Of a stretch of 48,819 nucleotides of DNA, positions 20,101-27,312 are shown one piece after another; position 1 is the stretch's first letter, and the number at the start of each line of letters is the position of its first letter. A program made the translations under genes and the position numbers. The stretch spans positions 1 through 48,819 of the IMG/VR virus record IMGVR_UViG_3300021963_000196. One strand, given 5' to 3'. The DNA comes from a virus. The notes below the pieces were generated by a model, which did not search any database, was not told where the DNA came from, and saw only the letters and a list, made by a program, of their open reading frames with translations.

Positions 20101-22941
20101 TCCACTTCCAGAAGTATTTTCATCAGAAATGAATATAGTGTTGCCAACCGAGAATGATTCGGGGGAATACTCAACATAACCAGAAGTTACATTGCCCTCA
20201 TTTACAGTCTCTACAATAGCCATCGAATTGACTCCATTATTAGGAGTTTTTGATGACCTCAACCTTATTGCAGTTGATGGCAAATCAGTGTGGGTAATTG
20301 AATTAGTATAATTTGACTCAGCAGGAATAGAATAATACTTTTCACCTACAATGTATGGAAATTGTGGAATATTACTTGCGTCTATAGTAATGAAGTATGC
20401 ATACACTCCATCTGGATAATCTGGAGTAACACAATATCTTCCGTTATTATCATCTAAATCACCAAAACGATGCTGATAACGATAGTCTTCTATAAATTGC
20501 CCTAGTGCATAATCAGCAATAGATGGTCCGCCAATTCTCTCAGTTTTTAGACGATAACTAGTCTCCATTCTTTTTACAGAGGAAGAAGAATCTAGTGGAT
20601 CGGTGTAACCATAGGGTCCATAGATAGGATTGCCATCATAAGCAAATCCTAGAATTGGAGAATGATTATTTGGATTGTTGTCCTGAAGTAAATTTCTAAG
20701 AGAAATTGGATTTGCTAAATGAGCATATCCATAACCAAACGCTCTTCTGATATTCTCAAAAAGATACCCATAGTCAGAATCTAAATTCGACTGCAGTTTT
20801 TCGTAACGATTTTTCTTCCATCGCTTAGTTTGTGATACTGCAGTTGAGCCGCTACCGATAGGAATTACATCTACTACAATATTTTCCTGCGTATAGAATT
20901 TACCTTCACTGATTTTATTGAATCCAATTAACTTACCATCAGTTGAGATGATTGAAGTATATTCTGCTAATTTGCCAGCATTATTCAAATCTCTAATTAA
21001 AATTCTTGGTGGTGTTGAGTAATACTCACCAGGATTAACGATAGTTAACTTTGTTACCTTGTCTTTTGTAACAGTTGCTGTTACTACTGCTCCTCTTCCT
21101 GAAGTAATAGTAATTCCAGGATTATTTTCATACTTTTCTCCAGAATCTACTACTTCGATTCTTTCTACTACTTCACCTGATAAAATTGCTTTCGCTCTAG
21201 ACCCTCTATCACCATCAATCAATACATATGGAGGATTTTTGTAACCTTTTCCTTTATTTGTTACTTGAATAGATTCTACTCCACCAAAAATAACATCATT
21301 TTCATCATAGTCCTTATAACCATACGCTAAAACGCCGTTAACAAGCACTCCAACGTCTCTGGTGCCTGTATAATTTAATTCTGTAGTCTTACTAGAAAAC
21401 TTTTTGATTAACTTGAGATGTTTTTGGTCTGATGGCGTCAATCCAGTAAAATTACTGGAGTAATATGATGGAAATCCAGATGAAGCAATATAATAGTATT
21501 GCTCATCTTCATAAACAGCTGCTACATCAGATAAAGATTCACTTAATTCTGGTGTAGATAGATTTGCATTTGATTCATTAATCAACCATCTTACTTTTGA
21601 TTCTCTCTTATCATAAATTACAGGATTTCTAGAATCAAATCCAGATTTGCTAATCTGAATAGAATCTCCTTCTGAAGAGTATGGTAGAGAAGATTTTACA
21701 TCAATATTATACAGTATTCCAAGTGCTAGAAATGATACCTTATAGGTAATGCCATTATCTTCATACTCTGAATATAAGTTTGAGTAATTATATACGGGAG
21801 TATTCTCTGCGTACGCGCCATTACCACTTCTAGAGTTGATTACAAACTGATTTACAGTTTTATCTTTGAAAATAAACTCTTCATTGCCAATTAAAATCTT
21901 ACCAGACGTGTTTCTCCACCCAGTAGCAGAATAAACATTGATTCTATTGTTAGTAGTATCTGTTGCTAAAACTCGCTTGGTTAAAAATGTCTTTTGAGCA
22001 ACAGAAAATTCTCCAACTACTGTTTCTGGAGCAATAATCACTTCATAGATACTTTCTCCATCATAATTACCCAAAAATACAACATTATCAATATAAGCAA
22101 ACGTATTTTTTACATTTGGATTGTATAAGTCATCTTCTTGGATAATTTTCTGTCCAATTACCTTAAATGGATCACCAGAAATTACTTTTACCTTTAAAGC
22201 ATACTTATCAATCCAGTCAGATACAGAAGATTTTAAAGTATTGTCTTTTGGGTAATAAATCGAAGGAATATCAGAAGGATCTTGAGCAACAATTGAATTA
22301 AAGATAAATTTGATTGATTGCTCTGTGCCTTTTGCTCTATAAAAACTTTTTATATTCTTGAGAAGAGTTCTTCTATCAATCTCCTCTTTTAAAGACTCTT
22401 CTGGGAAAGAAGCTAGATACTGCTTTTCAAAATTCTTGACAAAAGCATATAAAAATAAGTTACTGATATTATATGCTAAAGCACCAGTTAAATGTGATAC
22501 TCCATTTCCGAAATCTACTGAAGAAACTTTCTTGTATGATGATTTGTTGTATAAATCACCTAACTTTGTAGTGCCACTAACGTTTCTAACACAACCAGTA
22601 ATAGAATCACTGGTCTTTGAAGCATAAAATACTATTTCTTCATCGATCAATACATATCCATTCTCATCTGGGAATGAATCTGTATTCTCTAAGTAGATTA
22701 CATCATCAGAAGTATCAATATTTGCTGTTACTGATGTAAATTCTGACAATACTGATTTTTCATATGTATCAATATCACCATACTTAGTTAAATTAGTGAT
22801 AATATCAAGTGGTTGTCCAGGTAATTCAAGCTGCTCATAGTATTTCTGCAAAAAAGCAGAAAACTTTGGATAATCTGTAGAAATAAACTCTGGAAGCTGA
22901 TTATCAACTAGTTTTGAGATTTTTTTCTGGATAGCAGCCAT
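14107..22941 (-). CDS. 7: Giant baseplate wedge protein gp7-like with YHYH-type insert (2944 aa)
   Basis: Follows gp6 by four bases in the T4 order gp25-gp6-gp7-gp8. The N-terminus (MAAIQKKISKLVDNQLPEFI, YPKFSAFLQKYYEQLE) is typical of cyanophage gp7-position proteins. At roughly residues 755-800 lies PILGFAYDGNPIYGPYGYTD, a YHYH-domain-like motif. Many repeated modules with 'VVDSGEKYENNPGITITSGR'-type phrases (residues ~580-650) and 'LTVTNES' phrases suggest tandem beta domains. T4 gp7 is ~1030 residues; this is almost three times longer. It ends with ...HNAGDYLRSLV, a fragment like one near residue 100, so start and end share a similar module. Role: wedge scaffold joining gp6, gp8 and gp10. 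Identity rests on position plus pattern memory. Confidence 0.75.
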   Translation of the reverse strand: MAAIQKKISKLVDNQLPEFISTDYPKFSAFLQKYYEQLELPGQPLDIITNLTKYGDIDTYEKSVLSEFTSVTANIDTSDDVIYLENTDSFPDENGYVLIDEEIVFYASKTSDSITGCVRNVSGTTKLGDLYNKSSYKKVSSVDFGNGVSHLTGALAYNISNLFLYAFVKNFEKQYLASFPEESLKEEIDRRTLLKNIKSFYRAKGTEQSIKFIFNSIVAQDPSDIPSIYYPKDNTLKSSVSDWIDKYALKVKVISGDPFKVIGQKIIQEDDLYNPNVKNTFAYIDNVVFLGNYDGESIYEVIIAPETVVGEFSVAQKTFLTKRVLATDTTNNRINVYSATGWRNTSGKILIGNEEFIFKDKTVNQFVINSRSGNGAYAENTPVYNYSNLYSEYEDNGITYKVSFLALGILYNIDVKSSLPYSSEGDSIQISKSGFDSRNPVIYDKRESKVRWLINESNANLSTPELSESLSDVAAVYEDEQYYYIASSGFPSYYSSNFTGLTPSDQKHLKLIKKFSSKTTELNYTGTRDVGVLVNGVLAYGYKDYDENDVIFGGVESIQVTNKGKGYKNPPYVLIDGDRGSRAKAILSGEVVERIEVVDSGEKYENNPGITITSGRGAVVTATVTKDKVTKLTIVNPGEYYSTPPRILIRDLNNAGKLAEYTSIISTDGKLIGFNKISEGKFYTQENIVVDVIPIGSGSTAVSQTKRWKKNRYEKLQSNLDSDYGYLFENIRRAFGYGYAHLANPISLRNLLQDNNPNNHSPILGFAYDGNPIYGPYGYTDPLDSSSSVKRMETSYRLKTERIGGPSIADYALGQFIEDYRYQHRFGDLDDNNGRYCVTPDYPDGVYAYFITIDASNIPQFPYIVGEKYYSIPAESNYTNSITHTDLPSTAIRLRSSKTPNNGVNSMAIVETVNEGNVTSGYVEYSPESFSVGNTIFISDENTSGSGASAEVKSLVGKEISSIESWQTKALKIQSTTPVYYFDKTVITQENTNATGEVVGDIFSGDMFVLRNVSGNFDSVNKLNSNIRVINIIVDNPSFYTAGFFVRLTNGKEANVLSIQNNYLNVAFNPFSEGDRISFPETKNGIIAGKIYYVINAASSRFKISEIVGGPEVSLSNDNSFGVVANSEEGRGEILETVRSANTLKVKVVDGDFFIDTNYYLRSSLIDDTIGSRIVRVDELSRNISIFEITDNIALVTTNEEHRLTEGDKITVDIIPDDSVSTTNIHVRKRIYQTVKLFAPEVQVSINDTGIGVLKSLNSGNDYAGGGSQVFTDVELIFADQTRCRDKNGILVSANQAFIGSEGAPGNAKATITVVDGVVGPNSVVITDKGSGYQIGDILTVTNESLQRLSGSLSQSILFVEVSHVGLGVNQTEIKLSSVSGISATNTIMIDSEEILVNSTDTSNNTITVTRGINNTSRKNHFNNAVVTVKNPSYKFNIGDQLGPSTGDPIIKEYDAQKQLLTVVFETSQTLETINKLNFNSSFFDASNPLKLVRIDSIVDEADYRFEFSYFNDNGPWIRNPIIEIQNYYRYRFITSHPSMSGSFLEFSPSRNNNIITVESKSGTSLPGSGDASTSFVDIKLGFGAFSPSNNFTEKKASDYANFYYFDKSAIINSDNSYLQLVEDPLQGDKSVDYVSKYSFAYKLDRKPDYDGTGDFSYTTESLFAIGKISSVKISNGGKSYKKIPTVIGVKPNREFECIPKLNYDEREGRLLSVSIDIAGKNYSKPIVVLQSSSNILPKFNVVKGNFGEIIAIIPDRTDIVFNEKPLMYVIESDVKIYLESKNIGIPKNIKVLMNGSNFYNDNSISSKYSSHQILTIKNFDEDVFLNGEIIRQFENGFLIAEGKIASDGYIRKTNYIKVIDVVGEFKSGLQITGNLKKKSATVTGIFFSLFTPIIKSYYDNQGYFDTDRGKTSNSSQKIADSYFYQDYSYVVKSKSPINIWRKLVEQTVHPAGFKMFGEVSVEAEAKTVMPATQRITSNVTILELWDETTNRVTIENTRRTITQSVVQVQDTNIRRGKGSVFSTSIDTSEMLSYQFELLQDFDGDFDEAGNIVGRTSFNMILPGFGTLNVANVNNLIITLDGILQEPGKSFTVSGSTLTFSRSPLGQRFANGQVVEAQRFVGRMIRFKNDELNSRYFKKIATIENNFDNVSTRFPLYYEDGTEVVLDAKENLIVSLDGVLQENKVTPLLPATSSYYIDRTVTPNQIVFVDAPRKLDADNRSKFFAYTVSNYERLQLEERLYDGVRKGPFLLKTVFGNRTVNVDNDRTILVFIEGILQIRNRAYTINGSEIYFTEAPRPGQKINILYLYGRETEKKLTFYNFENNKFFNKIHLISSVLITNTQLLQLSQYDTVYQGNSFSGWESVGEILNCFGNTDSLGNQTLEIIFYQQNYKFDATKSIKLTSYKKDVTEFTIQPSEITSITDYVEDDERNQLVFKTKSPWMDGTELSPKYVNRLDINDLVKVDGERNYRRITSIPKVLKKLGHRSEDLIENNHYGLVGVTEYNGINDGIGLSVVADVTNGKVTNLRWNNRNYKNYAQRITTGIISPKTILTRNGGLDVDFPNNVELRNGDTITVINKNESVIIFKGASIQPNAYGYDVSPQLVFVPQPLRDTYGNIIGPVSGGGADGFVVMNNGEIIDVVLTNSGSGYLTPPKVYVTRGFNILKSPQKIIESRIDLVLSPKIFLDSNISRVITVIKTPSELPEIQTVSDVRVIHDVTRPTIIVTPPEKEVTLKESNRNITSILTLDAPEVVSISNVSYDIVSQFFLPPAKATIESLLKTVSVITDFGAVDIYSNNVDENKYIFPRLGNRFETFEVYKFIDDLGVANVSEYTLGMLDVYYPTVTISDFDDRSFTFLSASGAIWQLTCPSINEYGAILDSSLSETDSIVYIPDTSMFPDEGKLLIGNEVVSYTSKLSDRFTGVSRGQEGTKPQTHNAGDYLRSLV

Positions 22942-22945
22942 TTAT

Positions 22946-24775
22946 TTACTCTTGGAAAATTGTAAAAGTGCTCTTGGTGATGTCTACATCTAAAAACATT
23001 TCTCTTGTAGACACAATATCATTTACTGCGGGTTTTACGCGAATTTCAATTTTGTTATCATTGAAACTACCTTTTAGAATAATCAAGTCATACATTCTAA
23101 TTTCACCTTTTTCATAATTTACTTCTCCTAAGTTTGGACGAAGGACAATTTTATCACCTGTTATACTATCTAATTTATATAAGACAATTTTACCCTTTCT
23201 ATCTTCAATATAAACAGTATCTCTCGGGTATTCTCTTACTGTGAATCCTGTGCTATGTATTACAGGCATATCATCGACTAAAAATGGATTCTTATAGCAA
23301 ATTTCATAATAAAACTTGGAGTTGATGGCAGGATAAAAATCCTTTCTCATCATAATACTGGTTAAATTTGATTTGATTGATACATCAGAGTCATCGATGA
23401 CTCCAACAAACTTACTGTAACGATATTTTCCATTGAATTTTTCAGTATCTGATAATTTAATATAGTCTTCGACGTTTTTAATTACTAGTGACTTGATTTT
23501 ATCGGTCTTATAAGTAGTTAAAGTGCCATCATAGTAAATTTTCGATGTCATTTCGACATAAAGAATAGATGGGTCAACTATTTTAGGTGTAACTGAGGCA
23601 ACAGAATACTTTCTAAGTTTAGTTTCTAACTCTTTTTTGGTAAAAGAGGTTAAAAATGTGCTATATTTTGGTTTGATGACGATTTTTACGACTCCATACT
23701 CAGGGGGGTCGTCTTCTTCACCACCAAATGCTGTAATATCAGCAACAGCTGGATATAAGTTGCGTATAATTGCTTTATAATCCTCACCAGTAACTGCTCT
23801 ATCTTGAGTACCATAGTTTTTGGCAGCATTAAACTTGATTTTTTCGGTAGTCTCTGGCGCTTCACCTCCTGCAGAAACAGATTTTGTAGTTACACTAGCA
23901 ACATTAAAGGAATATATTGATGTTATTGTGCTAACAGTCTCTGTGTTATCAGCATCTTCTAGAATACCGCTAAATGAAAATACTCTAGCGCCATTTGTCA
24001 ATTGTGCTGGAGTAACAAGATAAGAAATCTCTACATACTCGCCATCTTCAAGTTTTCTACCAAAAACGCCATCGCCAAACTTTAACTCATAATTCTCATC
24101 CTCAATTTCCGATAAGAAGAAAATTCTATCCCCTGGTCCTACATTAAGAATATTTTCGGCGTAATCATAAATTTCAAATGCACCGCTTGGATATGCTTGC
24201 TCTGACTTGAATACTCTTACTCTAATGCTAGTATTATCAATATTGGTATTTCTAATTAAAAATCTCTGATTTTTTAGAGCAGTCTGCACAGTGATAAAAT
24301 CTGTGATAATGCTGCCACCATAAATCTCCAGATTATTAAATTCTGCTAGATTGCCGTTTACAGTTACTCTTACATCATCAAGAATACTGTATGGATAAAC
24401 AGTGCCATCTAAAAATGTCGAAAAAACAGTGCCTTTCTTTAATACTGCAGTCGTAGGCACTACATTTGACTGATACTCAATCACCATGTCAACAACCGCC
24501 TTTGATGCTGTTGCTGATTTTGGTCTATAACCAAGTTGTTTTGCAATTGCTACAACGTTATCTCTGAGTGTAGCAGAATTCAAAAACATTTCATTCACCA
24601 CCATGTTGGTGTTGAATGCGGTGTAGTAAGTATTGTATGCCAAAACATCAAGCAGTGCGCTCAAAGCACTACCTTCAAAATCATAATCAGTGAAATCAGA
24701 ATTTGCTCTTAGATATTCTTTGAGCGAAGTTTTTATATTTTCAAAGTCTAATTGGTTTAACTGCGTATATGGCAT
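22946..24775 (-). CDS. 6: Baseplate wedge subunit gp6 (609 aa)
   Basis: The N-terminus MPYTQLNQLDFENIKTSLKE, then DYDFEGSALSALLDVLAYNT (residues 34-53) and NMVVNEMFLNSATLRDNV (residues ~60-77), is the conserved gp6/baseplate-J-like region. Length is close to T4 gp6 (~660). gp6 dimers form the continuous inner ring of the T4 baseplate, with gp25 and gp53 at the wedge core. Upstream gp25 ends three bases before this ATG and gp7 begins four bases after its stop, so the three are one translational block. A middle beta domain and a C-terminal region with GKIVLYKLDSITGDKIVL are consistent with the family. Confidence 0.9.
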   Translation of the reverse strand: MPYTQLNQLDFENIKTSLKEYLRANSDFTDYDFEGSALSALLDVLAYNTYYTAFNTNMVVNEMFLNSATLRDNVVAIAKQLGYRPKSATASKAVVDMVIEYQSNVVPTTAVLKKGTVFSTFLDGTVYPYSILDDVRVTVNGNLAEFNNLEIYGGSIITDFITVQTALKNQRFLIRNTNIDNTSIRVRVFKSEQAYPSGAFEIYDYAENILNVGPGDRIFFLSEIEDENYELKFGDGVFGRKLEDGEYVEISYLVTPAQLTNGARVFSFSGILEDADNTETVSTITSIYSFNVASVTTKSVSAGGEAPETTEKIKFNAAKNYGTQDRAVTGEDYKAIIRNLYPAVADITAFGGEEDDPPEYGVVKIVIKPKYSTFLTSFTKKELETKLRKYSVASVTPKIVDPSILYVEMTSKIYYDGTLTTYKTDKIKSLVIKNVEDYIKLSDTEKFNGKYRYSKFVGVIDDSDVSIKSNLTSIMMRKDFYPAINSKFYYEICYKNPFLVDDMPVIHSTGFTVREYPRDTVYIEDRKGKIVLYKLDSITGDKIVLRPNLGEVNYEKGEIRMYDLIILKGSFNDNKIEIRVKPAVNDIVSTREMFLDVDITKSTFTIFQE

Positions 24776-24778
24776 TGC

Positions 24779-25177
24779 TTATCTCGTTCTCTGTAAGATA
24801 AATTCTGTGCTTAATGGAGCGTCTACATTCTCTCTACCGATAATTTCAAATTCAATGTAGACTTCATATCCATTTTCATCAAAATTTGGAGTAACAACAA
24901 CATCGATGAGTCTAACTCTAGGCTCATATGTTTCAATTACATCAATAATTTCAGATCTTAAACTACCAGCAGTACCAAAATCCAGCAATTCAAACAGTAA
25001 AGCAGTTACTCTACTGCCAATTCGTGAGTCAAATGGTCTTTCGCCATTCTTCGTGCGAATTAAACTTTGTAAAGCATTCTTAATGGCAGTTTCATTTTTA
25101 ACCACCACCAAATCTTTTGTATTAGGGTGTGCCCCGAAGGCAACACTTATGTCCTTAAAAATCTGAAAGGTGGGCAT
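24779..25177 (-). CDS. 25: Baseplate wedge subunit gp25 (132 aa)
   Basis: Complete GPW/gp25-like domain: GAHPNTKDLVVVKNETAIKN (residues ~16-35), then NGERPFDSRIGSRVTALLFE and the conserved ETYEPRVRLIDVVV (residues ~88-101) with the EPR triad typical of gp25 and the T6SS protein TssE. Length is the same as T4 gp25 as far as I recall. It joins tube and sheath initiation to the wedge through gp6 and gp53. It is first in the gp25-gp6-gp7 block and is preceded by a late-promoter-like GATAAATA at 25202-25209. Confidence 0.92.
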   Translation of the reverse strand: MPTFQIFKDISVAFGAHPNTKDLVVVKNETAIKNALQSLIRTKNGERPFDSRIGSRVTALLFELLDFGTAGSLRSEIIDVIETYEPRVRLIDVVVTPNFDENGYEVYIEFEIIGRENVDAPLSTEFILQRTR

Positions 25178-25201
25178 GAATACACCACTACTAGTCCAAA
25201 G

Positions 25202-25209
25202 TATTTATC
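25202..25209 (-). promoter_or_regulatory. Late-promoter-like octamer upstream of gp25
   Basis: GATAAATA on the minus strand, one mismatch to TATAAATA, 25 bases upstream of the gp25 ATG at 25177. It lies in an 85-base gap that otherwise holds nothing convincing. Confidence 0.45.
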
Positions 25210-25262
25210 AGACTAATTGACGGAGTTTCGCGCCCACCAGTGTTTTCATGTCGGAGACCCGA

Positions 25263-25460
25263 TCATAACCACTCTGCATAATCATCAAAACCATCCTTAC
25301 CTCCACACCACTTTTCTAAACGATTCGCAGGCACTTTATACTTCTGCATACGTGCTTTCTTCATCAGAGCATCGCTACGAGGGTCTGTGATTAGCACAGA
25401 AGTGCCAAAATCGCAATGCATCATAGCAGGCACATTATCTGGAATAGGTTTGTTAGCCAT
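25263..25460 (-). CDS. Small conserved-looking phage protein, unknown (65 aa)
   Basis: Starts MANKPIPDNVPAMMHCDFGT and ends GGKDGFDDYAEWL. A Shine-Dalgarno GGAG lies nine bases before the ATG (GGAGAAAACAG-ATG). No membrane segment; two cysteines (residues ~16 and ~52). It stands between the wedge genes and the 151-residue gene, all in one direction. No family recognised. Confidence 0.6.
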   Translation of the reverse strand: MANKPIPDNVPAMMHCDFGTSVLITDPRSDALMKKARMQKYKVPANRLEKWCGGKDGFDDYAEWL

Positions 25461-25503
25461 CTGTTTTCTCCATAAAGGTTGAACAGAACTTTTAGAGGGG
25501 TTG

Positions 25504-25959
25504 CTATCCCTGTTTTTTCACTAAATCGTAGTCATCACCGAGGATTTCGCGCATATAATCATCATCCCAGTAGTCATAATACTTGGTATTACCCAGTTTT
25601 TCGCGGAATTTCTTCAATTTTTCCTTGGGTTGCCCCAAAATTAGGTTGTAAAGTCCGTTGTTACTCTGAATTTCATCAACATAACTGATTTTTTCCGCAC
25701 AATCAGCATAAAATTCCCAGTCTTCCCAAATTTTGTTGTAAAATTCGACCCACTCTAGTATATCTTCAACGCTGTGATAGTCTTCGACAATAAAAATGAC
25801 GACATCGTAACCTTCAATAGGCTCGATATCGTCAATTTGACACTCTATAATCTTGTATTTTGCGGTCGAGGCATAGGGACAGACCGCAAAGCCGCCTAAT
25901 TCTGGGCGCAATACAGAAACTTTGCGTATCCATTCCCTAATGTATGCCTCTTTATCCAT
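25504..25959 (-). CDS. Conserved hypothetical protein with acidic C-terminus (151 aa)
   Basis: The N-terminal region has RPELGGFAVCPYASTAKYKI (residues ~18-37), vaguely like the 'CPFA' region of DUF1415-type proteins. It is followed by a beta-alpha pattern (YDVVIFIVEDYHSVEDILEW) and a Tyr/Asp-rich tail. The ATG overlaps the stop of the upstream 47-residue gene (TAATG), implying coupled translation. Soluble, function unknown; the DUF resemblance is weak. Confidence 0.6.
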   Translation of the reverse strand: MDKEAYIREWIRKVSVLRPELGGFAVCPYASTAKYKIIECQIDDIEPIEGYDVVIFIVEDYHSVEDILEWVEFYNKIWEDWEFYADCAEKISYVDEIQSNNGLYNLILGQPKEKLKKFREKLGNTKYYDYWDDDYMREILGDDYDLVKKQG

Positions 25960-26102
25960 TAACTCCCTTGACCACGATAGCGTTTTTTGCGTCCATTACG
26001 CGAGGATGCAGCAAGATTTGTATTTTTACTGCGACCTTGACGAGTGCATTTAGGCTTTCCAGGGAAATAACCATTCTTAGAGAAACTCGGGGACTTTGCC
26101 AT
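25959..26102 (-). CDS. Very basic 47-residue protein
   Basis: ATG at 26102, MAKSPSFSKNGYFPGKPKCT then Arg/Lys/Ser-rich sequence ending RYRGQGS. About a quarter of residues are Lys or Arg, so nucleic-acid binding or a structural role inside the capsid is possible. The stop overlaps the next ATG at 25959 (TAATG). It lies directly upstream of the wedge module among late genes. The gene fills exactly the space between its neighbours, which supports it despite its size. Confidence 0.6.
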   Translation of the reverse strand: MAKSPSFSKNGYFPGKPKCTRQGRSKNTNLAASSRNGRKKRYRGQGS

Positions 26103-26105
26103 ACA

Positions 26106-26378
26106 TCAATTATCTGAAGGACTCCCCGATTCTAACATATTTAGGCGCTCATGTAAAGAGTCTAAGACTTCTTTCAGTGGTTTTGCGCTCTCTTCGTTGG
26201 GAGGATTATATAGCAGCTTCAGTTTTCCTCTAACCTTATGGTCATTATCCTGAATGTAAGTTGTAATTTCAGTTACCTTTTGAGTTAGTAACAATACAAC
26301 TTTTTCTAAATTGTCAATCCTCGTTTCCTTCTCCTTCAATTCCTTCAGAAGATTCTCCACTTTCTGGTCTGTCGTCAT
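26106..26378 (-). CDS. Coiled-coil protein (90 aa)
   Basis: Start chosen at the ATG beginning MTTDQKVENLLKELKEKETR, because the reading frame further upstream only mirrors the preceding gene. Residues ~5-40 show a clear heptad pattern (LLKELKEKETRIDNLEKVVL), predicting a coiled coil, followed by a loop with Pro-Pro and a second helix (LKEVLDSLHERLNMLESG). It overlaps the 97-residue gene by 65 bases in another frame. Probable oligomeric phage protein; function unknown. Confidence 0.6.
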   Translation of the reverse strand: MTTDQKVENLLKELKEKETRIDNLEKVVLLLTQKVTEITTYIQDNDHKVRGKLKLLYNPPNEESAKPLKEVLDSLHERLNMLESGSPSDN

Positions 26379-26607
26379 GTAGTAATCCATCTTCAACACT
26401 CGCTTCAAAACTACTGCGGTCTTCAAATACAACTTGACCGTTTTCTTTTCTTTCTAAAACCATCGTATCGCCAGGGTCTTGTAACCCTGCATACCATTTA
26501 TCTGCCGCATCTAGCATATAGTCAGCCACAGCATCAAAATTTTCAAAAGAAAGGTTTTCAATTACCTTTCCATCCTTACCAACAATTTTAAATCCAAATT
26601 CAGTCAT
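26314..26607 (-). CDS. Acidic hypothetical protein (97 aa)
   Basis: Starts MTEFGFKIVGKDGKVIENLS, a small beta domain (residues 1-65) with ENFDAVADYMLDAADKWYAG, then an acidic Gly/Glu-rich tail (ESGESSEGIEGEGNED). The ATG lies inside the last codons of the AbrB-like gene (8-base overlap). Its last 65 bases overlap the start of the coiled-coil gene. Acidic tails on small phage proteins often bind basic partners, but no function can be named. Confidence 0.6.
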   Translation of the reverse strand: MTEFGFKIVGKDGKVIENLSFENFDAVADYMLDAADKWYAGLQDPGDTMVLERKENGQVVFEDRSSFEASVEDGLLHDDRPESGESSEGIEGEGNED

Positions 26608-26761
26608 TGTTCTTCGTTAGAGAAATAGTGTCGTCATCAGTATACTCCCATTTTAGAGTATCGCCTTCTGCCCATCCAAGTGAATCAAGTAACTCTTCTG
26701 GAATCGGTAGAATATATTCGTCGCTTAAATCGTCATATTCAATTTGTGAAATGTGCTTCAT
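26600..26761 (-). CDS. AbrB/MazE-like small protein (53 aa)
   Basis: ATG at 26761, stop overlapping the next start. The phrase YILPIPEELLDSLGWAEGDT (residues 16-35) followed by LKWEYTDDDTISLTK matches the swapped-hairpin AbrB fold (VxIPxxLxxxLGWxxGDxLxW...). Phage copies may bind DNA as transition-state-type regulators or be antitoxin-like, but no toxin gene was recognised beside it. It is the first gene of the four-gene overlapping block 26761 to 25959. A late-like TATAAATT is at 26834-26841. Confidence 0.6.
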   Translation of the reverse strand: MKHISQIEYDDLSDEYILPIPEELLDSLGWAEGDTLKWEYTDDDTISLTKNND

Positions 26762-26833
26762 ATTAACCCTCAGTCTTTTTTCTTCTAGGTGCTCTCTTTC
26801 TGATTCTTTGTCACAAATATCACCTCCATAAGT

Positions 26834-26841
26834 AATTTATA
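26834..26841 (-). promoter_or_regulatory. Late-like octamer between divergent genes
   Basis: TATAAATT on the minus strand, one mismatch to the T4 late consensus, 73 bases upstream of the AbrB-like gene. It faces away from the plus-strand promoter at 26854-26883, so the gap is a divergent control region. Confidence 0.35.
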
Positions 26842-26853
26842 TATTTAAGATGC

Positions 26854-26883
26854 TTGACACACCTCTCATACCTGTGCTAGTAT
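26854..26883 (+). promoter_or_regulatory. Sigma70-type promoter with extended -10
   Basis: TTGACA at 26854-26859, 18 bases, then TAGTAT at 26878-26883 preceded by TGC (extended -10). Transcription would start near 26890, giving a leader of about 20 bases before ATG 26909 and no visible Shine-Dalgarno sequence. It is one of the few good promoters on the plus strand. Confidence 0.7.
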
Positions 26884-26908
26884 TGTAGCACAAAATCAAG
26901 CACATATC

Positions 26909-27232
26909 ATGAGAAACCTTGTCATTCTTGCTTTGACGCCATTCATTGCCTCTCCTGCCTTTGCAGGTTACCCCTTTGGTCCCGATCCACAACCTACGAA
27001 GTCTCGGATGATGGCGGAGATGGGTCGGTCATACCAAACAGCACAATACGTGCCTACCCAGTATTACCCAGCACAGATGATGGGTGGTGGGGGAAGCCCT
27101 GTAATCGTGCCGCCTACTGTGATTAACACACAGGGTTATGAACACAATTCATCGAAGAAGTCCTGTAAGGAGAGTGTGATTGACCTCTTTCTATTCTCTG
27201 TGAGGCGCACGACGGGCGACTGCACTCCATAA
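26909..27232 (+). CDS. Secreted/periplasmic small protein with signal peptide (107 aa)
   Basis: The only convincing plus-strand gene. Residues 1-19 (MRNLVILALTPFIASPAFA) form a classic Sec signal peptide with an Ala-x-Ala cleavage site before GYPFGPDPQP. The mature part is Pro/Tyr/Gln/Gly-rich with GGGGSPVIVPPTV in the middle and two Cys near the C-terminus (residues ~85 and ~105) that could form a disulphide. It has its own promoter (26854-26883) and terminator (27269-27312), so it is an autonomous unit, possibly acquired. Export to the periplasm or envelope of the host is predicted; no enzyme motif is visible. Confidence 0.7.
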   Translation: MRNLVILALTPFIASPAFAGYPFGPDPQPTKSRMMAEMGRSYQTAQYVPTQYYPAQMMGGGGSPVIVPPTVINTQGYEHNSSKKSCKESVIDLFLFSVRRTTGDCTP

Positions 27233-27268
27233 AATCCTTCCGAGTTCCTTAGAGGTCATCCAAATATA

Positions 27269-27312
27269 CCCCACTTGCTCCCTTAGAGTAGTCCGAGTTG
27301 GTGGGGTTTTTT
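27269..27312 (+). terminator. Rho-independent terminator
   Basis: CCCCAC (27269-27274) pairs with GTGGGG (27301-27306), with an inner CTC/GAG pairing, directly followed by six T. It lies 36 bases after the secreted-protein stop codon. Confidence 0.7.

Noticed and set aside
19947-20177. 76-residue minus-strand frame inside the gp7-like gene
   Set aside because: Out-of-frame shadow of a continuous 2944-residue gene, without a ribosome site.
25210-25251. 13-residue minus-strand open frame (MKTLVGAKLRQLV) before gp25
   Set aside because: Too short to support, without ribosome site; a late-promoter-like box follows it.
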